Assembly (NCBI RefSeq): GCF_003591515.1
Contig: NZ_QZCG01000003.1
Coordinates: forward strand, 62,001 to 126,000
From: Paracoccus onubensis
GTDB taxonomy: Bacteria > Pseudomonadota > Alphaproteobacteria > Rhodobacterales > Rhodobacteraceae
DNA: 64,000 nt
Direction: 5' to 3'
Shown piece by piece: positions 8,456 through 16,948 of this stretch. The position numbers and the translations under genes were made by a program. Within the stretch, counting starts at the first letter, position 1. Each line of letters begins with the position of its first letter. The notes beneath the pieces are model-generated. The model saw only the letters and a list, made by a program, of their open reading frames with translations, was not told the DNA's origin and ran no database searches.

Positions 8456-8833
8456 TCCTCCTGACAGATGAACAACGTGCGCAGCTTCTCGCCAATGGCC
8501 GCCAACCGGACGTCGATCACAACCCCGTCGTCAAATTCTTCAATCCGTTGGGCGAAGGTGTCTGGCTGGCGACAGAACTGGATACAGATGGCGATACCAT
8601 GTTCGGATTGGCAGATATCGGCTATCCGGAGCTTTGCCGAGCTTTCCGCGATCCGGCTGCCTTTCGGCATGGGGATCGAGCTGGACCTGCTCTTCAGCGG
8701 TGACGTGCCGATCTCGGTCTGGGCCGACACCGCGCGGGAGACCGGCAGTATCCGCGATGCCAAGCGCCTGCTTTACCGTTCTGGTCGCCTATCGCCCGGG
8801 AAACCCTCCGACGCGAGGACCAGTGAGTCCTGA
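8452..8833 (+). pseudogene. DUF2958 protein, frameshifted
   Basis: The first frame from ATG 8452 gives the DUF2958 start (MILLTDEQRAQLLANGR) and FGLADIGYPEL. Homology then continues one frame over from about 8634, with FAELSAIRLPFGMGIELD, ISVWADTARETGSI and RDAKRLL. The unbroken product would be about 110 aa or slightly more, normal for the family. The shift is best explained by a small deletion around 8632-8634; between GAGC and TTTGCC about two residues seem missing. It is coupled to ardC. DUF2958 genes usually travel next to ardC on conjugative elements; function unknown. Confidence 0.72.
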
Positions 8834-8866
8834 TTTCCGGGGTTCCGGCCTTTCGGTTTCGGCGTC

Positions 8867-8949
8867 GCTCTCTTCAGAGGAAGAGGGCGGCGCTTCGCTT
8901 CGTGACGGGTTGGAAGCGGAGAGAGAGGCTCTCGGCGCCCGTCGCGGAG
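8867..8949 (+). promoter_or_regulatory. Leader hairpin family A, copy 2 (before parB-like gene)
   Basis: A first hairpin pairs GCTCTCTTC with GAAGAGGGC around AGAG (8867-8888). The family A element follows: GTGACGGGT (8902-8910) pairs with GCCCGTCGC (8937-8945), with an inner GAGAG/CTCTC stem. The arm-to-arm distance is 44 nt, identical to copy 1. GGAG at 8946-8949 is the SD for the TTG start at 8959. The inner stem sequence differs from copy 1 but still pairs. Confidence 0.78.
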
Positions 8950-8958
8950 TGAAAGACC

Positions 8959-11088
8959 TTGGCCACTGCCACCCAGAAAATCACCCTGTCGTCCTCGCGC
9001 GACATCCCTTTCAACAAGCTGACCCTCAGTCAATCGAACGTCCGGCGCGTGAAATCCGGTGTTTCGGTCGAGGAACTGGCCGAGTCCATCGCCCGCCGGG
9101 GGCTGATCCAGTCCCTGCATGTCCGGCCCGAGTTCGATGCCGAGGGCAAGGAAACCGGCCTCTTCGAGGTGCCCGCCGGTGGCCGCCGTTACCGGGCGCT
9201 GGAACTGCTGGTCAAACAAAAGCGCCTCAACAAGACCGCGCCGGTGCCCTGTGTCGTGTCGGAGGTCGATGCTGACGTTTTGATCGACGAGCTGTCGTTG
9301 GCCGAGAATACCGAGCGCGCGCCGCTGCATCCCCTCGATCAGTTCCGCGCCTTCCAGGTGCTGCATGAGAAGGGTATGAGCGAGGAAGAAATCGCCGCCG
9401 CCTTCTTCGTCGACGCCAAGGTGGTGAAGCAGCGCCTGCGCCTTGTCTCGGTTTCACCCTTGCTGCTCGACATCTATGCAGGGGACGGCATGACGCTGGA
9501 ACAGCTCATGGCCTTCACCGTATCGGAGGATCACGCCCGGCAGGAACAGGTCTGGGAGGCGATCAAGGATAGCTGGCAAAAGGAGCCCTATTACATCCGC
9601 CGTCTTCTAACCGAAACTGCGGTGGGCGCTTCGGACAAACGGGCGCTCTTCGTCGGCATCGACACATACGAGGCGGCGGGCGGCTATGTACTGCGCGATC
9701 TGTTCCAGCAGGACGATGGCGGCTGGCTCCAGGACCCGGCGCTGCTCGACCGGCTGGCGGGTGAGAAGCTGAAATCGGAGGCGGAGACGATCGCCGCCGA
9801 GGGCTGGAAATGGATCGAGATCGCGGTGGGCTTCCCCTATGGCCACACCAGCGGCTTGCGACGTCTGGCCGGCACCACCATCGACCTGACCGACGAAGAG
9901 CGCGCCGAGCGCGAAAAACTCCGCGACGAGTTCGACGTGCTGGAGGCGCAATATGCTGAAGCCGACGAATTGCCCGACGAGGTGGATGCGCGGCTCGGCG
10001 AGATCGAGGAGGCACTCGACGCCTTCGAAAACCGGCCGATGGTCTACGATGAGGAGCAGATGGCCAAGGCCGGTGTCTTCGTCAGCATCCGCCATGACGG
10101 GCAGCTTGCTGTCGAGCGCGGCTATGTCCGGTCCGAAGACGAGGCGGCAGTCGATCCCGAGGACGGTAATACTGATGGTGTGTCTCCCGAAAGTGGCGAG
10201 GATGGCAGTATCCAGCGCGCCGTCATCACGGTCGGCGGCGCAGCGCCAGAGACCGAGGAGGACGAAGAGGTCGAGACCATCCGGCCGCTGCCCGATCGCC
10301 TCGTCAGCGAGTTGACCGCGCATCGCACCCTGGCGCTCCGGGATGCCGTGGGATCCAACCCGCATGTCGCCATGACCGCGTTGCTGCACCGGTTGGTGAC
10401 GGATTGCTTCCTGCCGCATTCGACCAAAGGGTGTGTTGAGGCTCATGTCCGGGAGGTCCACTTCCCGGCACAGTCCGAGGATCTGGGTGAAAGCTCCTCG
10501 GCGAAGTCCATCCAGGATCGGCATGAACGCTGGGGCGATCACATCCCGGCCGACGATACGACACTCTGGGACTGGCTGGCCGATCAGGACGACGCCACCC
10601 GGATGGAGCTGCTCGCCCATTGTGTCAGCTTCGGCGTCAACGCGCTACACGAGAAGCCCAATCCCTATAGCGGCATGGGCGTCAGCCAGCATGGGCTGGA
10701 CGTGCGCCTGTCGCAAGCCGACCGGCTGGCGCGGGCCACCGGGCTCGACATGGTAGCCGTGGGTTGGCGGCCGACCGTCAGCAACTATCTCGGCCGCGTG
10801 ACCAAGCCGCGGATCATCGAGGCGGTGCGGGAAGGTTCTGGCGACCGGGCCGCCCAACTTATCGATCATCTGAAGAAGGGCGACATGGCGAAGGAGGCCG
10901 AGCGCCTGCTGGCCGAATCCGGCTGGTTGCCGGAACCGCTCCGGATGGTCGATCCTAATGCCAAGGTGGATGCGGATGCCGGTATCGACGCGGAGACGGA
11001 CGATCTGCCCGAGTTCCTTGCAGGGGGTGGAGAGGACGAAGAAGCTACCGAGGAGGACGACGTGCAGTCGATGGTCGCTGCCGAATGA
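8959..11088 (+). CDS. Large ParB/Srx-domain protein
   Basis: A 709-aa protein. Residues 15-200 are a ParB-like domain: FNKLTLSQSNVRR, box GGRRYRALELL (74-84), the ENTERAPLHPLDQF region (116-129) and a KorB/Spo0J-like HTH. The remaining 500 residues are acidic and helical with no recognised domain. It is much longer than chromosomal ParB (about 300 aa) and has no adjacent parA, so a role other than partition (regulator or CTP-dependent clamp on incoming DNA) is possible. TTG start at 8959, 9 bases after GGAG of the leader. Long ParB-like proteins of this kind are frequent next to ardC on alphaproteobacterial conjugative elements. Confidence 0.82.
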   Translation: MATATQKITLSSSRDIPFNKLTLSQSNVRRVKSGVSVEELAESIARRGLIQSLHVRPEFDAEGKETGLFEVPAGGRRYRALELLVKQKRLNKTAPVPCVVSEVDADVLIDELSLAENTERAPLHPLDQFRAFQVLHEKGMSEEEIAAAFFVDAKVVKQRLRLVSVSPLLLDIYAGDGMTLEQLMAFTVSEDHARQEQVWEAIKDSWQKEPYYIRRLLTETAVGASDKRALFVGIDTYEAAGGYVLRDLFQQDDGGWLQDPALLDRLAGEKLKSEAETIAAEGWKWIEIAVGFPYGHTSGLRRLAGTTIDLTDEERAEREKLRDEFDVLEAQYAEADELPDEVDARLGEIEEALDAFENRPMVYDEEQMAKAGVFVSIRHDGQLAVERGYVRSEDEAAVDPEDGNTDGVSPESGEDGSIQRAVITVGGAAPETEEDEEVETIRPLPDRLVSELTAHRTLALRDAVGSNPHVAMTALLHRLVTDCFLPHSTKGCVEAHVREVHFPAQSEDLGESSSAKSIQDRHERWGDHIPADDTTLWDWLADQDDATRMELLAHCVSFGVNALHEKPNPYSGMGVSQHGLDVRLSQADRLARATGLDMVAVGWRPTVSNYLGRVTKPRIIEAVREGSGDRAAQLIDHLKKGDMAKEAERLLAESGWLPEPLRMVDPNAKVDADAGIDAETDDLPEFLAGGGEDEEATEEDDVQSMVAAE

Positions 11089-11146
11089 TCCTCGGGCGGG
11101 GGCGGCCATCGCCGCCCCGTCTCACCCGTTCCGTTTCCACACTTCG

Positions 11147-11171
11147 CCCGGTCCTCGTGACCGGGATTTTT
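11147..11171 (+). terminator. Intrinsic terminator or attenuator
   Basis: CCCGGTC (11147-11153) pairs with GACCGGG (11159-11165) and is followed by ATTTTT. It lies between the ParB-like gene and the next start, so it either ends the parB transcript or attenuates the gene at 11187. Confidence 0.75.
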
Positions 11172-11186
11172 CTTTGGAGATATCCG

Positions 11187-11492
11187 ATGCCTGCAAATAT
11201 CGACATTGACCAGATCTTCCGGGAGGACAGTGCCAACCCGCCTGCTGAACGCTCGCTGCCCTGGGAGGAAACACGTGACGGCATCACCGTGGTCGTGGAA
11301 CCAAAACCGCATTGGGCGGAAGACATGCGCGCCTTTCGTCTCGATATGCGCGAATATTGCCGCTACGCGGATTGGACCGCACAGGGCGGTCCTGCCCTGT
11401 TCTACGGTCACATCGACACCTGCGGCGATGACGTGATGATGAAGGCCCGAGCCATGGTCGCACGCGAGTTCGCCGACGGGCTTTGGGATTGA
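11187..11492 (+). CDS. Conserved hypothetical protein
   Basis: A 101-aa acidic soluble protein starting MPANIDIDQIFREDSAN, rich in aromatic residues (WAEDMRAFRLDMREYCRYADW). I recognise no domain. TTTGGAG lies 8 bases before ATG 11187, so the longer frame upstream, which would read through the terminator hairpin, is not used. It is preceded by a terminator/attenuator and followed by two tandem hairpins, suggesting its own short transcript. Function unknown. Confidence 0.6.
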   Translation: MPANIDIDQIFREDSANPPAERSLPWEETRDGITVVVEPKPHWAEDMRAFRLDMREYCRYADWTAQGGPALFYGHIDTCGDDVMMKARAMVAREFADGLWD

Positions 11493-11529
11493 GGGTCGTG
11501 TTGGCCCATCCTTTTTGATATTGGGGTCA

Positions 11530-11580
11530 GCCCGTCCCGTTCGGGACGGGCGTCACCGGCATCGAAATTCCATTCGATGC
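11530..11580. terminator. Two tandem perfect hairpins
   Basis: GCCCGTCCCG (11530-11539) pairs with CGGGACGGGC (11542-11551). GCATCGAA (11559-11566) pairs with TTCGATGC (11573-11580). There is no U-tract on either strand. They separate the convergent plus-strand gene from the ietS-like gene and may act as a bidirectional terminator or mark a module boundary. Confidence 0.6.
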
Positions 11581-11616
11581 GAAACATTTACCCCACCGCT
11601 TCGACGGCGCATGTCG

Positions 11617-14118
11617 TCAAATCTCGATATCGATACCCGTCCGGAGCAGTGCCGCAACTTCAGTCTCGATAGGTGTCATCAGATCGACATCTAAATCCGG
11701 AGTCTCGATTCCGACGACAAGCGCATAGCGGGTTTTGCTCTCCGCTCTCCCGAGTGCGCGCCGCTCCCGCCACCAGCCGGATATTGGGTATATGTAGAGC
11801 AGGTCACGCTCTACCAATTCCACGGCGCTCCCTGCCCAAATGTCGGTATGTATTGAACCGGCCGAGATCGACTTGGGGCCAAAGAACCAGCCGTCATTGT
11901 CCTCGTTGATCGGACGGGGATCGCCTTCGCCACGGTCATCCTTGTTGACCCGACGTAGAAAATTCCCATCCGTTTCGCGTGCTCGCTTGAGATCGAAGCG
12001 CAGCCCAAAGGATTGATATCTGGCGGGATCGATCGCGCTTGCAAAGCTTGGGTTCGGCTCGACAAAATATGAAAGCGTCACTTTTAGCCGCACAGGCTGA
12101 TCCCCTAAATCCTCCAGGACCTGCCTGGGCCAAGGTAAGCGGTAGACGTGAGCATCAGAGAAACGCACGCTGCCATTCTCGACCCGGAACGGTTGAATAT
12201 ATTGCTGTGCGACCAGAGCAAGATCGTCGCGGGCCGATGCAAGTGCGCGCCGTAGATCCGGTACGCCATATCCATATTTTCGAGCGAGCGCCTTCCGGTC
12301 GGATTTCGATCCGGTCGCGTTGAATTCCCCCAACATATGCGGCGTCCACCGGGCGCTATGCACAGTCAGGGCGCGGATGGTCTCGGGCCAGTACTCAGGG
12401 TGCTCAGCCATGATCCGCGTTGTTAGTCTTGCCGCCTGTGCTGTGGCCGCGCTGGTCGCCCAGAACGGAGTTACCGGATGTGGGCCGGCTGATTTCGCAG
12501 TCGTCAGCACCGAGAGTGAAGGAAGACCCGACAGCGCTTCAAGCCCCGAACTGCTGAGCCCGCGGTTTCCTGCCTCCAGGACGATCTCCGGTTTGATCGG
12601 GGACTGTCCCGAGCGCCAAAGCGTACTGGTGCGACTGTAGGGACTGCGATCCCCGGGACGGGACCATCCTCGCCAGTCACGGTAACCGCCTTCGGAAACC
12701 TCCGACTTCAAGGTAGTGCCGCCCACCGTCAGGACATTCCATGCCTGCGCGGGGTCCTCTCCTGGAAACGCGTCGCCATCGGCGATGTCCTCAGCGCGCG
12801 AATTGTCCGCAATGTTTCCGATCGCCTGGACAAAAAGGCGCCGAATATGGTCCGGGCCTTCCTCGGCTGCGTCCACACCCGCCGAGATCTGATCCAGAGC
12901 TGCGCTCCAGGCAGTTGGTTCCGCTCCTGACCGGTTTTCGTTTGTTACGGCCATACAAAAGACCCTTGGCCGCTCGGCAGCCGATATTTCCGGCAGTGAG
13001 GTGGCGGATGTTGTGATTGCGCCGTAGGATGAAGGGTCGCTCGGCTCAAAGCCGTCCGGTGGAAGGATTTTGACGGACTCGAGGCGATGCGCCAGGACCG
13101 GTCGCGACGCATCTCCCAACGGCATGGTTAGATCGCCATGCAGCGCCAGTCCGGCCATTCCGGATCCATGACCGATGTCGCTATCATCATCTACGCCCCA
13201 ATCGGCATATACAGCGTGCATGTCTCCAGGCGACAATGCGGGTTCGATCAGAGGATGACCGCGGTTCACACCGGTGTCGAGGAGGCAAACGGCCGGGACG
13301 TCGCGACCCGGCCACGTGGTCCGCTCGGCCAGGTTATCCACAAATTCATTCGCTATGCCCGCGAGCTCATCCGTGAAAACCGTCGGCGTATCGCTTGCCC
13401 GCCTGATTTCTGAGACGCCTCCCGTTGAAAACAGCAGCATCTCGATCGCTACTCGGCGTCCGTGAACCGGCAGAACCACTACTTCGGGGAAATTTAGCCG
13501 ACTGTCCTCTCCTCCGATAGTCAACCCGAGCCGCAGAGCGGTTGTCTCGACACGTTCAAAGCGGTCAGCAAAACACCACAAAGCCCACCACATTTCAGCC
13601 TGCGGATCATCGGGCAGCGCCAGTGGATCGTCACGCCAGAAGGTTCGCAAACGCGCCGTGCGGATATGTTCGACCGGCTCGACACGGGATTTCTTTGGGG
13701 GCTCTGTTCTTTCGTCTATTTCCGTAAATGCGTAATCCCGGAAAACCGCTTCGAAGACATTTCTGGTGTCGTCCGGTACGAAGAGTGCGATGCGACGTGC
13801 GCCGGTTTCGGAAAGTGTGACCGCTCCCTGGCGTGTACCCTCGCGTTTTTTCTCTAGCGTGGTCGGCCCCACGGAAGGTGCAAGCTCCACCTCGAGATAT
13901 ACGCCGTCGGACGGAGGCGTCCCCTCAGGTAACCCCAAGTCATCCCGCCTGACATCGGCGGCTTCAAAAGCTGTTTCAAGCTCTCCGACGATGCGCCGGC
14001 CATGTTCCTCACGGATGCGTTGAAGGGGCCGTTGGCGGGCGTTACTGCCTGGGGACTTGTAATCGCGGGTTACCGACAGACCGCTCAGGTCGATATGACG
14101 ATGCTCGTACTCAGCCAA
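11617..14118 (-). CDS. ietS: Subtilisin-like serine protease, IetS-type
   Basis: An 833-aa S8 peptidase. The catalytic triad is visible: D281 in LLDTG, H317 in GHGSGMAG and S556 in FWATSAATA, with an oxyanion-type GN at 434-435. The roughly 270-residue N-terminal and 200-residue C-terminal regions flanking the protease have no recognised domain. There is no signal peptide, so it should be cytoplasmic. The gene overlaps the upstream AAA ATPase gene by 8 bp and starts at TTG. This pair matches IetA/IetS, described as a plasmid stability system on an Agrobacterium Ti plasmid and later reported as antiphage. The symbol is assigned by architecture only. Confidence 0.82.
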   Translation of the reverse strand: MAEYEHRHIDLSGLSVTRDYKSPGSNARQRPLQRIREEHGRRIVGELETAFEAADVRRDDLGLPEGTPPSDGVYLEVELAPSVGPTTLEKKREGTRQGAVTLSETGARRIALFVPDDTRNVFEAVFRDYAFTEIDERTEPPKKSRVEPVEHIRTARLRTFWRDDPLALPDDPQAEMWWALWCFADRFERVETTALRLGLTIGGEDSRLNFPEVVVLPVHGRRVAIEMLLFSTGGVSEIRRASDTPTVFTDELAGIANEFVDNLAERTTWPGRDVPAVCLLDTGVNRGHPLIEPALSPGDMHAVYADWGVDDDSDIGHGSGMAGLALHGDLTMPLGDASRPVLAHRLESVKILPPDGFEPSDPSSYGAITTSATSLPEISAAERPRVFCMAVTNENRSGAEPTAWSAALDQISAGVDAAEEGPDHIRRLFVQAIGNIADNSRAEDIADGDAFPGEDPAQAWNVLTVGGTTLKSEVSEGGYRDWRGWSRPGDRSPYSRTSTLWRSGQSPIKPEIVLEAGNRGLSSSGLEALSGLPSLSVLTTAKSAGPHPVTPFWATSAATAQAARLTTRIMAEHPEYWPETIRALTVHSARWTPHMLGEFNATGSKSDRKALARKYGYGVPDLRRALASARDDLALVAQQYIQPFRVENGSVRFSDAHVYRLPWPRQVLEDLGDQPVRLKVTLSYFVEPNPSFASAIDPARYQSFGLRFDLKRARETDGNFLRRVNKDDRGEGDPRPINEDNDGWFFGPKSISAGSIHTDIWAGSAVELVERDLLYIYPISGWWRERRALGRAESKTRYALVVGIETPDLDVDLMTPIETEVAALLRTGIDIEI

Positions 14119-15118
14119 TGTGTCCCTGTTCTTCAGAGAACACCGTTCTCATTGCCTGGCGTTTGCGAAGCTCGCGCGTCAGATCGGCGGTGGAAATCTG
14201 ATTTCGTTCTGAGAGGATCGCCGCTTTGACGGCCTCTTCTGCCGCGTGAACAATCTCAGCCTGACTAAGGCAGGCGGCCGCAGCAACAACAGTCTTCCAG
14301 TTGATCTTGGGATATTTCATCGGCGAGAGATGGGCCTTGATAATGGCTCGCACTTCATCAGCCGACGGCATTTCAAACTGCAGGACCTCATCGAAACGCC
14401 GCAACAAGGCGCGATCAAGGAGAGATGGATGGTTGGTAGCGGCCACCAGCACACTGTCGGTCGCCGACGTCTCTTCCATGAACTGTAGGAAGCTGTTCAG
14501 AACCCGCCGCATTTCAGCAACGTCATTCGTCGCCAACCTGTTGCTGCCCACTGCGTCGAATTCATCAAAGAGATAGACGCCTCTGCGCTTCTGAGCCTCA
14601 TCGAAGACGAGACGCAATTTGGCCGCCGTCTCTCCCATAAAACGTGTGATCAAGCTTTCCAGCCGGATAACAAACAGAGGCAGGTGTAATTCACCAGCGA
14701 GCGCTTCGGCAGTCATCGTCTTACCAGAACCCGGAGGCCCGGCAAACAGCAGACGGCGACTCGGCGTCTTTCCATGCTCCCGTAGCCAATCCCGACGCCG
14801 CTGCTGAACCACTACCGTTTCAAGATGATCTTTGACGGACCTGTTCAGCACCGCGTCCGCGAGGCGGATCTGTGGTTCCCGCAGGTCGAGAAGGTTGTCG
14901 AGATCTCCGCGCGGGCGCGAAAAAGCGATTGGGACAGAGGCCCGCGTCCCGCGCTGTGAACGCGCGGCATCCACCGCTGCACGAATTTCCTCCGCAGTCG
15001 CGCGGTGTCCCTGGCGGGCTTCTCCTGCCGCAACCTGAAGTGCGATGGAGAAGAATTGCTCCTCATCGCCTTCAGCTTGGCTTCTGAGCATCGCCAGTAT
15101 CTGTTTTGCATTCGACAC
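14111..15118 (-). CDS. ietA: AAA+ ATPase, IetA-type partner of the subtilase
   Basis: A 335-aa protein with Walker A GPPGSGKT (127-134), Walker B VYLFDEFD (181-188), sensor ATNH and arginine finger RALLRRFDE. These are typical of the FtsH/proteasome-like classical AAA clade. It is translationally coupled to the subtilase. By analogy with IetAS it should restrain or activate the protease in response to invasion or plasmid loss. GTG 15118 is the likely start; ATG 15091 is possible. The module faces against the surrounding genes, which suggests insertion as a defence or stability cassette. Confidence 0.85.
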   Translation of the reverse strand: MSNAKQILAMLRSQAEGDEEQFFSIALQVAAGEARQGHRATAEEIRAAVDAARSQRGTRASVPIAFSRPRGDLDNLLDLREPQIRLADAVLNRSVKDHLETVVVQQRRRDWLREHGKTPSRRLLFAGPPGSGKTMTAEALAGELHLPLFVIRLESLITRFMGETAAKLRLVFDEAQKRRGVYLFDEFDAVGSNRLATNDVAEMRRVLNSFLQFMEETSATDSVLVAATNHPSLLDRALLRRFDEVLQFEMPSADEVRAIIKAHLSPMKYPKINWKTVVAAAACLSQAEIVHAAEEAVKAAILSERNQISTADLTRELRKRQAMRTVFSEEQGHIG

Positions 15119-15637
15119 TGCGTTGCCCCAGTTGGTCTGTGTTTTCGCAGAATCTTAGTTGACTTTCGCACTTTTGCAACGATTGATTTGCGCAGGATAT
15201 TACCGCGCATTGTACAGTCCTGCTCTGGGCAGAGCAGCCCCTGGCTCACAGTGCCGCCTTCGCCTGAGACGCCTCAGGCAGGCAGTTCCAGCTTCACCAT
15301 GATTCCGATGATCTGGTCTGGGCAGCGGATTCCATCCCTGGCCCGGAACACGATCGCGATGTCGCATGGCGGTAAGGCTGTCAGAACGGCGGCACCTGCG
15401 ACCGGTATCCGGCTCCGATCAGAGGCAAAGCACCACCCCCGCTTCCATTCGCAAACCTTGGTCTGATCCGTCTCTTTGCAGTCAACCCCTAGAGGGTCGG
15501 CTTACGCAAGCGTGCCGCCCTCGCGGATTCGGGGCACGCCCGAACGCGCGAGGGTGATTGCAGATCCTGTCAGACACTTCGGGCGCCTGTCGCGCGGGGG
15601 ATGGTCCTCCGCCTCCCAGAGACAGGAGCCGATCCCG
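15119..15637. other. Non-coding interval with strong palindromes
   Basis: No supportable gene. The minus strand of 15274-15501 holds an open frame with Cys/Trp-rich sequence but no start codon, possibly a gene fragment. Near the right end a large hairpin pairs CCCTCGCG (15518-15525) with CGCGAGGG (15547-15554), with an inner TTCGGG/CCCGAA stem. A second hairpin follows before the next gene. Confidence 0.6.
15594..15612 (+). promoter_or_regulatory. Leader hairpin family C, copy 1 (TGG triloop)
   Basis: GCGGGGGA (15594-15601) pairs with TCCTCCGC (15605-15612) around a TGG loop, 26 bases before ATG 15638. The same stem-loop type with the same TGG loop lies before ssb (28334-28354). Confidence 0.65.
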
Positions 15638-15802
15638 ATGTCCTATGCGGATGCCACCGCCTTCGCCGCCAGCCTCGCCACCACGCTGATGGTCGAGGTC
15701 GTCGTGTTCCAGGCCGGGGATGGAACCCACGGCGCTTGCCCCGCCGCCGAATGGGACGGCGACGATGACATGGTGAAATTGGAACTGGACCCCTACGAGT
15801 GA
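15638..15802 (+). CDS. Small acidic hypothetical protein
   Basis: A 54-aa protein starting MSYADATAFAASLATTLMVEVVVFQAG and ending KLELDPYE. It is acidic with no signal peptide. Its start is supported by AGGAG in the sequence GACAGGAGCCGATCCCG before ATG 15638 and by two upstream hairpins of the kind that precede other genes in this block. No family recognised. The interval 15803-15994 contains the next leader. Confidence 0.6.
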   Translation: MSYADATAFAASLATTLMVEVVVFQAGDGTHGACPAAEWDGDDDMVKLELDPYE

Positions 15803-15911
15803 GGCGCGAAGACGCCTCCGTCCGGCGGTCAGGGGCCACCGCACCCCTGGCCCGCTCCTGTTCGTTCGGTACCGTAGCCCGAACGTGACCAGCAGGCGCC
15901 AGAGAGAAAGA

Positions 15912-15986
15912 GGCAGGCCGGAGGGGGCGAGCCTGCCGGGTTGAGAGAGCGCGCCGGCCGGTTCGTTTCCTGTCCGCTCTCTGGGA
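15912..15986 (+). promoter_or_regulatory. Leader hairpin family B, copy 1
   Basis: A first hairpin pairs GGCAGGC (15912-15918) with GCCTGCC (15931-15937). A second pairs AGAGAGCG (15944-15951) with CGCTCTCT (15975-15982), and GGGAG follows as SD. The second hairpin and its flanks closely match the sequence before the helicase gene at 20416, including CCCGATGACC at the start codon. Confidence 0.75.
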
Positions 15987-15994
15987 GAAACCCG

Positions 15995-16483
15995 ATGACC
16001 GATACCAACGAGAACGCCCCGAAGCCCTTCGATATGGCCGCCGCGATGGCGCGTTATCATGCCGATCGCGCCGCCTATGAACGCCGCTCCGAATCCGTCC
16101 ATCCGGCCAACAAGAAAGCCCTGTTCGATGCGCTGGCGTCGGCAAACATCACCCAGGTCATCGTGACCTTCGACGGCTATGGCGACAGTGGCCAGATCGA
16201 GGATATCTCGGCGCTTTGCGGCGGCGATACTGTCGCGCTGCCCAAGGGTGAGATCACCATCGCCAGGGTGATCTGGGGCAACGATGAAATCACCGAAAAC
16301 ACCATGAGCGTAGAGGAGGCAGTGGAACAGCTCGCCTATGATTTTCTCTCGGAAACCCATGGCGGCTGGGAGAACAATGACGGCGCCTATGGCGAATTCA
16401 CCTTCGACGTGGAGGAGGAGACGATCACGCTCGACTACAACGAGCGCTACACCGCCACCGAAACCTACGAACATACCTTTTGA
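15995..16483 (+). CDS. DUF6878 family protein
   Basis: A 162-aa acidic soluble protein. The core reads IVTFDGYGDSGQIEDIS, EEAVEQLAYDFLSETHGGWENNDGAYG, then FDVEEETITLDYNERY. It matches proteins I know as DUF6878, small proteins carried on alphaproteobacterial mobile elements; no function is known. ATG 15995 follows GGGAGAAACCCG at the foot of a family B leader. It is followed after 11 bases by the DUF6915 gene, so the two form an operon. Confidence 0.7.
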   Translation: MTDTNENAPKPFDMAAAMARYHADRAAYERRSESVHPANKKALFDALASANITQVIVTFDGYGDSGQIEDISALCGGDTVALPKGEITIARVIWGNDEITENTMSVEEAVEQLAYDFLSETHGGWENNDGAYGEFTFDVEEETITLDYNERYTATETYEHTF

Positions 16484-16494
16484 GGGAGGCGGCA

Positions 16495-16869
16495 ATGGCA
16501 CATCCCTATCATCATGCCCTGTCCTCGGTGAAGAAATGGGGCGGCGAGGTCGGTGATTATTTGAGCCTCCATAGCTGGTTCGACGCATCGAAGGAGATTA
16601 CCGCCGATTTCCGGCATCGGGCGCTTCGGCACCATGCCGAGGGCATCTTCATGGCCGAGACGATCTTCGGGCCGACCCTCACCCTCTCGACCGGCCGGGT
16701 GATCCCGACCCGATGGGTCGGCGAGCAGCATGTGGGCGAGGACCTGGGCTTCATCCCGAGCTTTGCCGATTGGGTGAAGGCGATCCGGCCGGAACCATGG
16801 ATGGGCCGGGCCCAGAAAATCGAACCGGACGTCGATCCCTTCGCGGCACCTCCCACCGATTCGGATTAG
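16495..16869 (+). CDS. DUF6915 family protein
   Basis: A 124-aa protein beginning MAHPYHHALSSVKKWGG and containing HSWFDASKEITADFRHRALRHHAEGIF. It has several histidines and an IPTRWVGEQHVGEDLG motif. The family is known to me only as DUF6915, often annotated as helicase-adjacent on plasmids. GGGAGG precedes ATG 16495. It shares an operon with the DUF6878 gene. Function unknown. Confidence 0.68.
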   Translation: MAHPYHHALSSVKKWGGEVGDYLSLHSWFDASKEITADFRHRALRHHAEGIFMAETIFGPTLTLSTGRVIPTRWVGEQHVGEDLGFIPSFADWVKAIRPEPWMGRAQKIEPDVDPFAAPPTDSD

Positions 16870-16893
16870 AGGGAGAGGCGGGACAGGAGTTCC

Positions 16894-16940
16894 GTGACGG
16901 GTCGTAGCCGGGAGAGAGGCTTCCGGCGCCCGTCGCGGAG
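16894..16940 (+). promoter_or_regulatory. Leader hairpin family A, copy 3
   Basis: GTGACGGGT (16894-16902) pairs with GCCCGTCGC (16928-16936), and inner GCCGG pairs with CCGGC. GGAG (16937-16940) serves ATG 16949. From AGAGAGGCT onward it is almost identical to copies 1 and 2. Confidence 0.8.
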
Positions 16941-16948
16941 TTTTCCCG

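Noticed and set aside
15274..15501. Minus-strand open frame rich in Cys and Trp downstream of the IetA promoter side
   Set aside because: No start codon or SD and no recognised family; could be a gene fragment but not supportable as a gene.
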